Source of the DNA: Diogma glabrata
Lineage: Eukaryota > Arthropoda > Insecta > Diptera > Cylindrotomidae
Length of the DNA: 64,000 bases
Direction of reading: 5' to 3'
Assembly (NCBI GenBank): GCA_963693315.1
Contig: OY856186.1
Location: forward strand, 74,439,475 to 74,503,474
Each line of letters starts with the position of its first letter. Position 1 is the first letter of the stretch. This document shows, piece after piece, positions 1 through 12,300 of this stretch. Position numbers and translations under genes: made by a program. The notes under the pieces were generated by a model that saw only the letters and a list, made by a program, of their open reading frames with translations, did no database searches and was not told where the DNA came from.

Positions 1-451
1 AAATCGAAATCTGTGCTAGCTGGGCATCATCATTACAGTCCACATCAAACACCAGCTTTAAAGCGACAATTCCTTTAAAGTTAAAATTGCCAACAATCCA
101 TTATAAATGAATAAAATATTAGTTTAATAATGAACTACGTTATAAAGTGACCTTGTAACTAAAATATATAGTTATCGAAAATTTTCTCATGTATTAATTT
201 GATGAATCAAAATGGTTGTGTTTCTGGGTACTGATTTTTGACAGCTGCTAATAATTAACAAAAACGCTTAAATGCATATAATCACAATAGAAACATTTAT
301 TAACCTGTATTATGCGAAACCAATTCAAAATGAAAGAAACATTTTAATGAATCTGGATAGATGTACGAGAAGGTAAGTGTGAGTGTATGGGTGTAGGGAC
401 GTATGACGGAACTCTAATCATAAATATGACAGATATCATAGTGCTCTGGCA

Positions 452-1038
452 ATGCTAGGATCACGTATCTTCCCAGCTCCGTATGGAGGTGTCGATTGTG
501 AGATAATACTATTGTATTATCGTTTGTTTGTATTTCGTATGGGATTTTTTTTAGCGACCGGATGTTGCATCACTTTGGCTGAAACTTATATTATGAGATG
601 GACGTTGCCACCCTGTGTTTTGATATTACGTTGGGATTGGATTATCATTTGATATTGCTGATGGAAGTTTGCCAGATAAGAAACTTTCCCCATTTTCCCA
701 ATTTATTTATATTCCCAATTTATTGGTAGGTCAGGCATTTGAAAAACACACTGGGAATCTACCAGCGAGACTACAACGTGGTTATAGAATTAACTGTTTG
801 GCTATCCATCAATGTGGAACTTTGTACTTTCTTGACGCTTACTTAACATTATCAACATTTGATAAACCAGAAAAGAATTCCTAATGAAATGCGTTATACT
901 TGGATTATGGGTGAAATTCGGGTTATACAATCAGAAGGCGAGCAATGTGTTTTGGGTTTAACTTACGTGAAACCTGATGAAAACGGGAATAACGATTGGT
1001 CCGTTTGGGAAAGTATTAAAACAAACATTTTTGGGTAA
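452..1038 (+). pseudogene. Decayed MBOAT lysophospholipid acyltransferase-like (LPCAT3/nessy type) fragment
   Basis: Three reading frames placed end to end give one protein-like stretch that resembles LPCAT3/nessy, the ER multi-membrane enzyme that adds an acyl chain to lysophospholipids. In order I read FVFRMGFFLA, then RWTLPPCVLILR (about 596-631), then after a frame change IGLSFDIADGSLPDKKLS (636-689), YIPNLLVG, LPARLQRG and YFLDAYL. After a stop at 882 come LGLWVKFGLYN (about 899-931) and, in a third frame, GEQCVLGLTYV and DENGNNDW (about 937-999), ending at a stop at 1036. The family has WTMPHCVL, an IGL-D-DG segment, a VGPQF region, a W-G-K-F-x-LYK segment and an EG-C-x-GL-Y/F segment in this order. 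The C-terminal half, including the expected catalytic histidine, is absent. At least three frame changes make it non-functional. No intron is visible between the blocks, which suggests a processed or truncated copy. The family assignment is from memory of conserved blocks. Confidence 0.6.
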
Positions 1039-2540
1039 TACAAATCTTTGAGGTGCTCGATATGTTTATAAAACAGATAATTAAATATTTATATTGTGTC
1101 AAATGCTATAATGAATTTGTGGGAAGTCATCATTATAGTCAATTCGGGACCTTATTATTTTTATCTGTATTGGCATGGATGTAGGTATGGGTGTTTGTGT
1201 GTATGTTGGTGTGTGTGTGTGTGTGTGTACCAAATTCACTTCCAAAATTTTTAGTTGTTTCTGAATAGTTTCTTATCGTCATAAATAGCAAATATCGATT
1301 TTTATGTAATTCTGAATTTGAATTTTGGTAGTTGAGGGCACTGTTCAGTAAAAATATTAGGTAGTTTGGGCTTCTTCATTTCATGGTCATGCCTGTCAAT
1401 ATTTTTATCTTTTATTACAAAAGAACTTATTTAATTTGTCTATCTCTACTTTTACCTATCATTTGACTTATTTGGATACACCTACCAACTTTGTTTTGCG
1501 ACTTTGGGTGGTGTTGTCGTGCTAAAAGTGTGTCTCAACTGGGGGATTTTCTTGAAGACATGACAGGAAAACGATTATTTAATAAGGATACGGGTGCAAG
1601 TGATAGGCGGTAACAACAATAATTTATTTCTTCAACATTTTCAGTTTTCATCATGATACAATTTGCTGTTAATGGGGATATCTCATTGTGAGCATTCATC
1701 AGGTCAATTCGTTATCTTACTCTTGGTATTTATGAGTTTGGTCTTCTCAACTAACTATAAACTAACTGTTTGTCTTAACTATTTTCTTTTACTCGATCTC
1801 TGTAACGACCAACAAAATTCTGATCAGTGGACATTTTTTTTTAAATATAAAACAAACTGTTTTCGTGTAATTACACAAACCTTCCGTACTATTAAACAAT
1901 TTAAGATTCGTTTCATAAATAACATCTGTCTTGTAATGACAGTCCGCTGTAATGTAATTTTTTTTAAAAACATTTAACAGTTAACAGTTATTATTTTTCG
2001 TTTTACATGTGAAACAAATATATTTCTTTTTGTTAAACGAATATTAAAGTATAGTAAGTTGATTCTATCTGTTTCATTTGTTTTTTTTTATACACGACAA
2101 ATTTTCAATGTATGGGCTAGTTTTTGTTTGCTGGAATAAGAAAACAAAAATATGGGAGATGAATGGAAGCCGCTAATTATTGAATCAATTTGTAAAGCCA
2201 CATTTTGAGAATTTATTGTTCAAGTTTGAGTAGTGCATCGAAACGAACACTTGCATTTTTTAAAATTAATATTATATTATTTTTGACACAAATTTTTGTA
2301 CTAAATATTAAATAAAAAAGAAAAAAATTGAAAATAAGTTGGTAATAGCTTGCATAGAATTTTTTTGTTCAGAAAATTAACAAATTTCCAACGCAGAATT
2401 TTTTGGAAGCTGAACCATTTTATAAACAATTAAGAATTTATATGATATAAGAAATTGGTTGATGTTGAAGAAGTTAAATAATTCAGTACATCTTACAATA
2501 AAAATGAATTTACAATAATCATGATTTAATCGATCATTCA
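1039..2540. other. AT-rich stretch, no gene seen
   Basis: It contains a short (TG)n run near 1196-1228. The longest open frame (1663-1977, 104 codons) is hydrophobic and resembles nothing I know; I read it as a chance frame. Confidence 0.5.
1196..1228. repeat. (TG)n microsatellite
   Basis: An almost pure TG/GT dinucleotide run with a few interruptions in its first third. Confidence 0.85.
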
Positions 2541-2554
2541 GGTTTCTTTGATTC

Positions 2555-2616
2555 GGTTTGGATTTTAGATGCTTTGTTTAGTTTTTGAACATGAGAAACA
2601 ACAGAAAATCCAAACC
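2555..2616. repeat. Hairpin with perfect 12-bp arms
   Basis: GGTTTGGATTTT at 2555-2566 is the exact reverse complement of AAAATCCAAACC at 2605-2616. The 38-nt interior pairs weakly further in. It lies 31 bp upstream of a second, stronger hairpin. Confidence 0.6.
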
Positions 2617-2647
2617 AATATGAACGTTTTTTAGAATGCAATTAGAA

Positions 2648-2700
2648 TTGCTAAGTCAAACCATCAATTTGATACAGAAATTGATGGTTTGATTTAGCAA
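2648..2700. repeat. Hairpin, 23-bp stem with one wobble pair, 7-nt loop
   Basis: The arm 2648-2670 pairs with 2678-2700 over 23 positions with only one G-T wobble; the loop is GATACAG. Pairing can continue imperfectly outward for about ten bases. It could be a foldback remnant or a small transcribed hairpin; no promoter is evident. Confidence 0.7.
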
Positions 2701-3550
2701 CAACCGAATTTGTTGTTTATTGAATGTTTTTAAAGGATTATACGAATCGTTTGTTAAAAAACTTTGTGAAAAATTGTAATCATTCCGGTGGCAAGTAAAC
2801 GGACTAGCTGATTGTTTTAGTGAACAAGAGCATCAAATGTATTACATCCACATCTTAAATGTTTTTTCTTTTTTTTTTTCATTATTGGTCTTATTCTTAG
2901 TTTCTTGTATTTTATTTACATATTTTCTGAGTTTTTTTTGTTTTATTTTTTCAATGATTGATTAAATTAATTGAATTGGAGATTTTCCTAAGCTAGAGGC
3001 CATGTGTTAATTTTTTTTTAATCAAATTTGTAATCCCGGTATTAACAGAAACCTGTTTTTTGCACAGTCTAATCTACCCTCATACTAGGCAATACTAAAG
3101 AAACTAAAGAAACCTTTATTCTTATCTTCTGGATAATATTGAAATCTTACGCAGCTGCTTCACACAAAAGTGCGGATTATTTTTAGTGAGTAGTTACCCC
3201 TACTCAGTGGATTAAATTCCTAGAACATACCAAAATTTAAAGAAATTATTTGCTTTTATTCTAAAGACATTATTTATTAAGAAACTTCATCTCAGGTCAT
3301 AGAATTTTAGTTTTGGATGAAGTTCGTAATCTGGACAACCAACGCTAAGTCCGACGATTTGAACAGGCTCTCAGAACATTTTGAGTAAAAGATTCACTTT
3401 CATATACTTCTATGTTGTCAAAAGATAACGAATTATCCTTACAAACTATACTGTTAGAATCACTCTAAGTTTCTTTGTTAAGCAGTGAAAATATTCTGTT
3501 TTCTTGAGCAGAAAATTAAAAATCTACAAGAGCAATATTTAAAAATTATT
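2701..3550. other. AT-rich stretch, no gene seen
   Basis: No frame, repeat or signal that I can support. It may include the decayed upstream part of the BEL/Pao relic that begins just after it. Confidence 0.4.
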
Positions 3551-3560
3551 AGAACATAAA

Positions 3561-4655
3561 GAGCTTGGGCACATGGGACTGATGCCAATAGGCGAGCTCC
3601 AGAAACCAAATTATGTGTTTTTGCATTTGTCACACAAAGTAGTATAATAATCAAGTTCTGCTCTTAAATTTCGCGTTGTGTACGAGCCCTTTTCGATATC
3701 AGAGTCTGGATTTTAACTTTATCCATCTTTTCTTTTCGTTTTTATCATCCAACAAAACCTTATAAATATTTTCTTTAAATTTAAAAGCATCGTTTAACTT
3801 TTTTGTGTGGGGTGTCGAACAAAATCACGTGGAGAGAATCACTTTGACTGATATTGAGTTAATCGGGTTGTGAAATGGATCAAAGGCACTGGATTAAATG
3901 CATTTAACTGCAACAGAACCTGCATCATAAACTATCAAAAAACTATGTGCAGCTGTTCTGCTCACCAGCTTATTGAACACGGTGCTGGACTTCTTAGACC
4001 TAAAAACCTTAGACCTTACCTACAAACAATTCCCTTTATTCGTTTACTCACTTATTTTTCTGATTAATCAATTTATGACGGTAGAAAAACAAGATGTTTG
4101 TGTCAGTAACAGAATAGGCGAAATTCTGTAATCTACTAATACCATTTAGTGACAAAATTATGCAAAGAATACAACACCCAGTTTACTGTGCAACAAGGAA
4201 AATTGGAAAGCTTGGATTCAACAGAAATCAATGGACGTGCCAAAGGAGAAGCTATTAAACTACAGTGTGTGAAAATAATGTAAGAAGGAAATTTATTCAT
4301 TATGGTAGTCCCAGAAATAATATCTGGCAGCTTCTAACAGTCAAAATGTATCGCATGTCGAAAGTTGCTTAATATCAGTGTTTTAAGGATGGGATACACA
4401 TACTGACACAAACAATACGACTGCAAGCCACAAATATTAAATAACTTTAAGAAATTCTCATCAAACAACGGCAACCTGCCTGTTGACGGTTGATACCAGT
4501 AGGGTGCAATAAAGTGTCCATCTTACTGCAAGCAAGAAATATGCATAGTAACAAAGATGAGTAATTTAGAGCTAGTTACTGCAGATCTATCCATGGAAAG
4601 GTTTGTAGCAGCATTAAAGAGGCAAGAAAATGATCCAGAAGCGGTAAGAAATAAA
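3561..4655 (+). pseudogene. Decayed BEL/Pao LTR retrotransposon pol (RT, RNase H, integrase pieces)
   Basis: Scattered plus-strand fragments occur in BEL/Pao pol order. ELGHM (3561-3575) and, after a gap, KFRVVYEPFS (3666-3695) match the start of the reverse transcriptase, where the family has LGHM and KLRVVFDAS. LCAAVLLTSLL (3943-3975) matches the RNase H segment usually reading LELCAAVLL. VSNRIGEIL (4102-4128) matches the FVANRVxxI segment before the integrase. ELVTADLSMERFVAALKR (4569-4622) matches the integrase core, usually HLELVSDLSTExFLAALKRF. Frames change repeatedly, the YxDD box is not visible, and no LTRs were found. Each piece alone would be weak; their order and spacing make the call. 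Whether this is one insertion or several is not decidable by eye. Confidence 0.6.
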
Positions 4656-4945
4656 TTGCCACTTAGTCGCATTATCGATACCTCAATTCAACGGTTTGTG
4701 TGCATCCACGATTAAATCAACCAAATAGACATCTTTTGATTGGCCCGTTGCTCAATTTACAACCTGATTTGTGACAGTGTCACGATGGCAGTTGATGCAG
4801 CAGTTGTATCAGCAATGTTTGCTATAACGAATCGAAAAAGTTCGCACAGGGAATAGAAACAAATAAATTCGATAGCAACGTAAAAACGATCGATCAGAAA
4901 CGATCATTCCCAGTTTTTACTCAAGCTTGTAGTATGGTATTTATC

Positions 4946-5051
4946 CTTGTCCGGCAAAAATTTGTCTGCTTTTGTCTAGTCTGACAGCCCAAACATACCA
5001 AAATGTCAGTTGTCGGACTCGACAATAGCAGACAGGTTTTGGTCGGACAAG
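4946..5051. repeat. Imperfect inverted repeat, arms of about 42 bp
   Basis: The arm 4946-4987 (starting CTTGTCCGGCAAAAATTTGT) pairs with 5011-5051 (ending GGTCGGACAAG) at roughly 75-80% identity over a 23-nt spacer. The right arm is also the start of the first tandem unit, so the left arm is effectively an inverted third copy of the unit's beginning. Confidence 0.6.
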
Positions 5052-5410
5052 CTTACTCTCGTGTTCTAAAGCAAATTTCCAACGCCCCCAGTTAAAAAAA
5101 AATGTGATTGCAAATTTACAAGATAGCGGGCAATCGGCATTTTTCGGAGCTTGCCGAACGAAAGAGCAGCTGATTTGAGGAAAGTGGCAGAATAAAAGTT
5201 TTCGGACTCGTCAAGGACTTGCAGACACGTTTTGGCCGAACAAGCTTACCCTCGTGTTCTAAAGCAAGTATCCAACCTCCACAGATAAGAAAAAATGTGG
5301 TTGCAAATTTACAAGATCGCGGGCAATCGGCATTTTTCGGAGCTTGTCGAACGAAAAAGCGGCCAATTTGAGGAAACTGGCAGAACAAAAGTTTTCGGAC
5401 TCCTCAAGGA
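5013..5410. repeat. Two-unit tandem repeat, period about 190 bp
   Basis: TCGGACTC marks the starts at 5013, 5202 and 5395. Each unit carries CTCGTGTTCTAAAGCAA, then TTGCAAATTTACAAGAT, CGGGCAATCGGCATTTTTCG and GGCAGAA in the same order. Units differ by scattered substitutions (for example GATAGCGGG versus GATCGCGGG). Short minus-strand frames across it are products of the duplication rather than genes. Confidence 0.85.
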
Positions 5411-5479
5411 CTAGAGCCTCACGAAGTTTAAAATATGTGCTAATCATCGCATGAAATCCGGGTGGGCCCATGGACTTTG

Positions 5480-8400
5480 ATATCCAATGTTAATGTATAG
5501 AAAATAAACGGCCAAAAATAGAAAAATGCTCGTCCGTAATTAAAAATAAGTAATTTATATTGTTCGAATGATAGAGTGAATAATATTTTGAAGCTTGTCG
5601 ACGTCTTTTTTCTTAGCCGCAAGAACAACTCGTTTACCAATCAAATCGTAGATTTTTTGTGCGCCATTCACCATATTCACAATTAGTTTGCATTTCTGCA
5701 ATACTTTTTCATGACGGCTGTTTTGGTAATGTGGCACGTTTGCATATTATTGAATTAAATATCCAATAAAACTATATAAAAAAGAGCAATTTACAAGTTC
5801 CTCCTGATGTATCTTAGAGTTGGTGATTTTTCGGTATTTGTTTGCGTTAGGTAGTTTTGCCAACCAGCCAAAAGCCGGCTTGAGACTTTCTCAGGTTGTG
5901 GAATGGCCCCTCAATTTGTGACGAAATATGTTTTTGCTTCCGCTTTTTTTCCAAACACTCTGTTCAAAGTTTGCCATTTAACTTTTCTGTCCGACATCAT
6001 AGTCATTCTATGGCCGACATTATAGTTATTTTTAAAAGCTTTCGTATGTTTCGTTTTTCCAAAAATGTGCAAAAACTTTAGTTATTTAAATTAAACGTGC
6101 CCATACTTTGTTTTTACAAATCCTGTAAAAATAAGTGTCTTAACTACTTGATTAAAACATATTTTAATCAAATACTATTTACAATAATTCAAATACTTAT
6201 AATACTATACTCAAATTTCTTAATTTTTGTTTTCGAGTCTTTAATTCAATTTTATTTATCAGCATATGAATTTTTTTCACAATTTGCTTCCAATTTGTTT
6301 TTCGAGTTGTTTTTTTTTTCTTCTGTTTTTGTCAATTAAGAGCATTTGGCCGGGGGGTGCATGGCCAGAAATAAAATTAACATTTTAATAAAAAAAATTT
6401 TTGTTTTTTCGATAGCAAAACGTGAACGAGAGTGAGATCGTCTTTAAACTGTGATTTTTGTATTACCCGTTTGTTTTTATTGTTTTTTTTATTTTATTTT
6501 TATCTTAATTATTTTGGTTGCTTTTAACTTTATATTTTTGGGGGGGTAAATTAGCGGATGAAAAGAAGAAAATAAATTCTAAGTTTTAAGAAAAAAAATA
6601 ATTCGAATTTTTGTCGTTATTTGGTTAAATAATAATCCGTTTAAACTTATAGTTCTATCAACGAAGTATCTGTTATTCGAAATCTCATGCAAAAACAAAC
6701 TCTTGATTTATCAATATTCAAACAATATTGACAAAAAAAATATAATGATTCGACAAATTTGAATATCCAAATTATAAAGTTTATTTCATTCATTTCCTTT
6801 TCTTCTTTCACTCAATCTTAAAACTTTTTTTTAACCAAACCTAAAACATCTTAACAATTTTATAATATTTTTTTATATATTTTACCACAAAAGAAAAATA
6901 ATTTTAATACCAAAATATAAGACAAAAACAATAATCACGATGATGATGATGACGATAATAATTTTGATGATTATTGTTATTATTATATTATGATGATGAT
7001 TGCGATTATGCTATTTGCGATTTTTATCAGTTATACGTTTTTTCGTTCGTTTTTTTTTATTTGTTTATTTTTTATGAACAAGTATGTGTTTTGTATATTC
7101 ATTCCTTGTCATTTCGTATAACAAAAACAGAAATGTTGATTATGGGGAATTCGCTTGCGTGCTACTCCCTGCTGGTTTATGTTCGATTCAGCCAGAATTT
7201 TGTTTACTTTAAGATTTGCATTTTTTTGTATGCATATACATGATACTTACGATTACTCAATAAATACTAAAATCACAACAAATTCTGCAATTAATTTTAA
7301 TTATTAGTCACGCATTGTTTAACATACCAAATATAAAATTTTCTAATGTAAGAAAAAAAAAACGTTTTCTTACAAAATATCTTTAAATATTTACAGTTTC
7401 ATGCTAAATAAAAAATAGGTAATTTGAAAATGAATAATTAACCATAAAATTAGCTTTAACTTTTCAAATATAAATTAATTTTTTTTACTTAATTATTTAA
7501 CGAGAAAAATAATATAAGAAAACATTACGTCTTCTAATTTTCTTCTCACAAGAAAAACAAATAAAACAATTTCTTTTACCTTATAAATTTTTAAAGCAAA
7601 CAAAGTTAAACTTATTTTTTTCTTCTCCTTAACAACATATATCCACGTTTTTAGTTCAATTCAATTTCACAAGATCATCAAAAACAGAAAGAAAAAAAAA
7701 ATGAAACTATTGTAAGATTTGTTTTGGTTTCTTGTATTATTTGTTTTTATTTTAGACAAAATCATGATGAACAAAAAAAAAATTTATAGTAAAATAAAAA
7801 TAAAATTTAAAAACAATATCTTGTCTGTTAAAATGAAGAAAAAAAAATATAAATTTATATTGTATCAAAAGCTATCTGTAACCTCTTGAATTGTAGGAGG
7901 TCAATCCATTAGATATGGATGATGATAATAATTGCGAATGGTCGGGCGATTGTTGATTCTTTTAATACTTTTTTCATTTAAGAATAGCAAAATTGTTGCT
8001 CGTTTTTGAAGAAGATTTTTTTTTATCTTAACCTTAAAGTAGAAAATTGTTATGAAAAAAAAGAGTAAAAAAAAGTTAAATGTCTTAGAATAATTTAATA
8101 CAGTTGGAATACAATTGAATGGACGGTCTACAATGAGATAACAAAAAAAAGCCAATCGATATTGTTCTCATTAGTGGTATTGGTATGTGATTACATCAGC
8201 TCAGGATATAAAAAACCTGACCTGAGAATATACAATGCTCACGAATCGGGCCAGTTTACTCCAGTAGCCCTATTCCTGTGAATCGTGAAATTGGAATGAA
8301 AAATAGAGAAAAAGTTATAGCAATTTTTTCATAACCAGCATTCCAAACCACGGGAAATAACCATTTCGTATTAGAAAAAATTTCTTTATTGCACTTTTTT

Positions 8401-8950
8401 GACAAATTCACAGAAAAATTTAGGAATTGGCGTACTCGACAACAAGACTCCAGGAGATATTAAAACGAATATGGAAAATCTTTTAGATTCTACACAGTCG
8501 ATATAAGTCTTATCGTTCGTTATATTATAACCATGCGAAATAATAAGTTCAGAGGTTACTTTTCTTTCATTTTTTTAGCTGTCTTTCGTTGAGTTTTGAC
8601 AGATATATACTTGGACGAGTATACATTATTATGACAGTTTGCGAAAAATATTGAAATGCTTATGGATCTCTAAAATAAATATGGATAATTTAAATTAAAA
8701 GTAAAATAATTGAAAAGTGAAAATGGCTGCCGCAATTTTACAACGATTGTCGTTATAAATAAAATGCGTGAATAAAATTTAGTAAAATCATTTTTTTTTA
8801 TTTGATTATTGAAAAGAATTACTTGAGGTTATTCTACTAATAATTTTTTTTATAACTGTTGCACGCTATTTTATAGTTCATATGGAAACGAAGCCAAATG
8901 GTTTATATGATCAATCGATTAAACTGATATGATGGAAAAATCGACTGAAT
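5480..8950. other. AT-rich stretch, no gene seen
   Basis: Long A and T runs dominate. A GAT/AAT-type run lies near 6938-7000. Open frames of 60-90 codons occur on both strands but are low-complexity Phe/Tyr/Leu/Ile strings. No splice-linked exons were found. Confidence 0.5.
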
Positions 8951-8959
8951 CTAAAACAG

Positions 8960-9440
8960 TAAAATAATGCAACAAATATCAACTACCACCTATTGTTTGT
9001 GCAGCAATAATTAATTTAATTACGTCTTTAAATAATCACCTGTTAGGTGCAACGATTTATTGATTTCATTATATTAATTTATAGTTTATTCATTTTGATT
9101 GGTTAAATTACGGCGTCATGAAGAGTTGGATCAACGGCCAATAATGGGGTGAGTGAGACATTTTAATTTTTAAATGTAGTAATCGTAGCTGTAGTGGTGT
9201 GTGTGGTTTTACGGATGGTTTTGGTTTTACCGATTTTTAGGGGCGTCAGAGTTCCTATTTTTTACTTATTTGAAGTCGCCTTCGTGTGTATCTTTTGCGT
9301 ATGGTAAAGCATTTGTATTGGGCTGAGGAAACGCATATTAAAATTCATAGATCGGAATTAAAAATCGGATGGCACACAACTCCTCTAAAGTGCCTGAATA
9401 CTATTTTCAAAGTATTGAGGTATAAATTTTGCGATAAATG
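8960..9440 (+). repeat. Composite interspersed repeat, copy 1
   Basis: It opens with the tandem-type motif (CACCTGTTAGGTGCAACGA near 9040), then GGGGTGAGTGAGACATTTTA (9144-9163), the AATCGTAGCTGTAGTGGTG segment, CGTCAGAGTTCCTATT, TTTGTATTGGGCTGAGGAAA (about 9310) and an ACTCCTCTAAAGTGCCTGA tail. The same blocks in the same order occur near 29.3, 29.6, 51.0 and 57.4 kb. It has no coding capacity. Confidence 0.7.
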
Positions 9441-9449
9441 TGTAGTCAA

Positions 9450-11480
9450 CTTTTGATTTCAACGGTTGCGTCGGCACATTAAAAAGATGCTTTTCAGCTC
9501 AGAAGATAGACAAATCGAAAACATTATTCAAACAGCAGAAAAGTCAAACTAAGCATGCTTTCTGTATCTTTACTGTAAGCTAGGGAGAAAGAATTTATAT
9601 GTATAGTAAATTTCACTGTATTAGGTAACGTTTTTAAAAGCAAATGCAACATAAATGTAACCCAGACCACCATAATACTTACGCCATAAGGAACCATGCC
9701 AAATACATGTTATGGAACAACTGGACAACTAATAATGACAAGGCCACACTGACAACGTACTGATAAATTTAAAAAAGTGAAGTTCCACTGTAGAGAACTG
9801 GCTCAAAGAGCGGATGCATCGACCATCAAATAGTAAATGGGATCTTGCAACAATTACAGTAGCTCATATTCGATAACAGATATTTCTCGTTAATAGATAT
9901 AAATTTTGAGTAACTGTTTACTTTGTGCGAGCATAAAATCAGATTCCTATGAGAGAAAATGATAGCGATGATCAGAAATGATAACATTGTCCATTGTCTC
10001 CATTCAGATTTTATGCATTCACATTAATGTCATTTTGCTGATTTTTCGCAACACAAAACCTTCAACGGTTTGTTCATTATATTTTTGTTCTTCAGTAAAT
10101 AGTGTGATATTCTGGGGACGAACATTTTCAACGTTTGTAGAACACATGCCCAGCAGAAATTTTAAATCATAGTCTCACGAAATTATAAAGCTAGTACCGT
10201 TTTTGGGGTATATTAAATTGAGACACAATTAAGACAGAGAAATAAATATTTCAGAAGTGGATAAACAACTACCCTATTCAGAGATAAAAAACCATTAGCC
10301 TTTTATTTCAATAAAACTAAATTCAGACAAAACATACACTTTACTGAATTGGTCAATACACAGCTTTCGAAATTGTGAATTTTTCTGTTGGACTTTAATG
10401 TGGGCCAATATTAGTTTTGTTTTTGTATATTAAAAAAAAAATTGTTACGACACCCTATTTCGATTTTTTCTCTAAAATAAGAATATTCATATTTAAAGAA
10501 AATCCCTAATGATTTGTTATTTTATTCCGGTTCCATTCTTTAAATTAAAACAAACATAAAAGCATTTATGTATGCTACAAGTTAATTTTCTCAGTTAATT
10601 GCTTTGTTACGTCTCACAATATCAATTAATAATGCATGTTTTTGTCAACATAAATAATAAACATTTTTGTTTGTAAAGCTTAGTCATAGTATTATATGTA
10701 GATATAATACGGTTGTTCAAATTTATGGCAGGTGGAATTATTGTCTGTAGTTGTAGAGAAATTGTTTATTGAGATGATATATGGAAATCGTTTGGCTTGC
10801 ATTTTTTTATTTGTTTGATATGAGGAATTTTTTATTTGTGTATGATGAAAGGGATAATAAAAGAAGAGATCAAGAGATTGAGAATCTTACCATTTATGCT
10901 CGATCAAATATTTGCTCGGGGCATTATATATTTTTAAATCAAAGAAAAAACATTAATATAAATTTTTTTTATACAAGTGATGAGATCAATATTACTGAAA
11001 CTCAAATTTGTATCTGGAAAATATATTAAAATTGTTAAATTATCTCCATAATAAAGAAAAACAAAATTTTTAATCGAAGAGCTTTAATTAATTTATTTTT
11101 GATCTTAAAGTGACTTAGAAGGAGGAAATTGTTGTTTTGTCGTAACGGTTGGTGAAAGAGGATTAGATCCATAGTGGTTGAAAGGAAGGGTTAAGGGATA
11201 ACTGTAGATTGAAGTTATATTCAGAATATTAGTGACAAATCGAATTTTGAATTGGATTGAAAGTTTGTTTTGAAACGAGGAGATGGAATTGACATTAAAC
11301 GGTGTTCAATATTTAAAAAGGACAACATTTGTTAATATTATTGCATCTGGACAATTAAGTGAAGATGCTTTACAAACTGTATTCAATATGAGAAAAATTA
11401 CAAAGGGGAATATAACAATCAAAGTTTGCTGATATTAGATATTCAGCACAACTAAAAATTAATATTTCAAAAATAAATTA
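9450..11480. other. AT-rich stretch, no gene seen
   Basis: 9640-9860 is less AT-rich than its surroundings and could be old coding debris, but no family is recognisable. The 64- and 82-codon open frames at about 9978 and 10781 match nothing I know. Confidence 0.4.
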
Positions 11481-11484
11481 AACA

Positions 11485-11865
11485 AATTAATAAATTAATA
11501 AATTAATAAATTAATAAATTAATAAATTAATAAATTAATAAATAAATTAATTAATAAATTAATAAATTAATAAATTAATAAATTAATAAATTAATAAATA
11601 ATAAATTAATAAATTAATAAATTAATAAATTAATAAATTAATAAATTAATAAATTAATAAATTAATAAATTAATAAATTAATAAATTAATAAATTAATAA
11701 ATTAATAAATTAATAAATTAATAAATTAATAAATTAATAAATTAATAAATTAATAAATTAATAAATTAATAAATTAATAAATTAATAAATTAATAAATTA
11801 ATAAATTAATAAATTAATAAATTAATAAATTAATAAATTAATAAATTAATAAATTAATAAATTTA
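11485..11865. repeat. (AATTAATA)n tandem array, about 45 units
   Basis: An 8-bp period runs for roughly 380 bp. It is broken only by a 4-bp phase shift near 11540-11555 and another near 11597-11605. Everything else is a perfect repeat. Confidence 0.95.
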
Positions 11866-12065
11866 TATTATTATTACACATATAGTAAAAGTCAAATTCT
11901 CTGAAAATTATTTTTCTCCTTTTATTTTATTTTAATTTCGTACAATTTATCAAGAAATATTAAAAGTCATATTGTTTTGATACTTGGATCTTTAAAGTTA
12001 TTTATGTGTTGTTGTGAAAATTACTGTAATTTCTATTACACATTAAGAAAATATAAAAAAACATT

Positions 12066-12300
12066 TTCTTAGGGAGGAGTTGTTTTGCAACCTAAAATTT
12101 TTGAAATATCATATTATATCATATTGGTTGTTAACGTTAAATGTAAAAACCTTGGTTTAGAGATAAAATATAAAATTTCGAAATCGATTTTCAAACCCTT
12201 TTTTCTCATGTATAGAGTTGTTGTGGCTACAGAACTATGACTAACTAATAAAGCAAAATAAATTTAAGTTAAATATAAGGTAAATAAAAATGTTTTTTAT
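12066..12300 (+). repeat. Possible LTR fragment A (polypurine tract then TG...)
   Basis: TTAGGGAGGAG is followed by TTGTTTTGCAACC and, 200 bp on, by ACTAACTAATAAAGCAAAATAAATT with AATAAA-like signals. The same general layout recurs 815 bp downstream. No CA end or target duplication could be fixed. Confidence 0.25.

Noticed and set aside
5116..5471. Overlapping minus-strand genes of 70-90 codons
   Set aside because: They are frames through a tandem duplication; similar peptides appear because the DNA is duplicated.
11485..11865. CRISPR-like array
   Set aside because: It is a continuous 8-bp microsatellite without spacers, in eukaryotic DNA.
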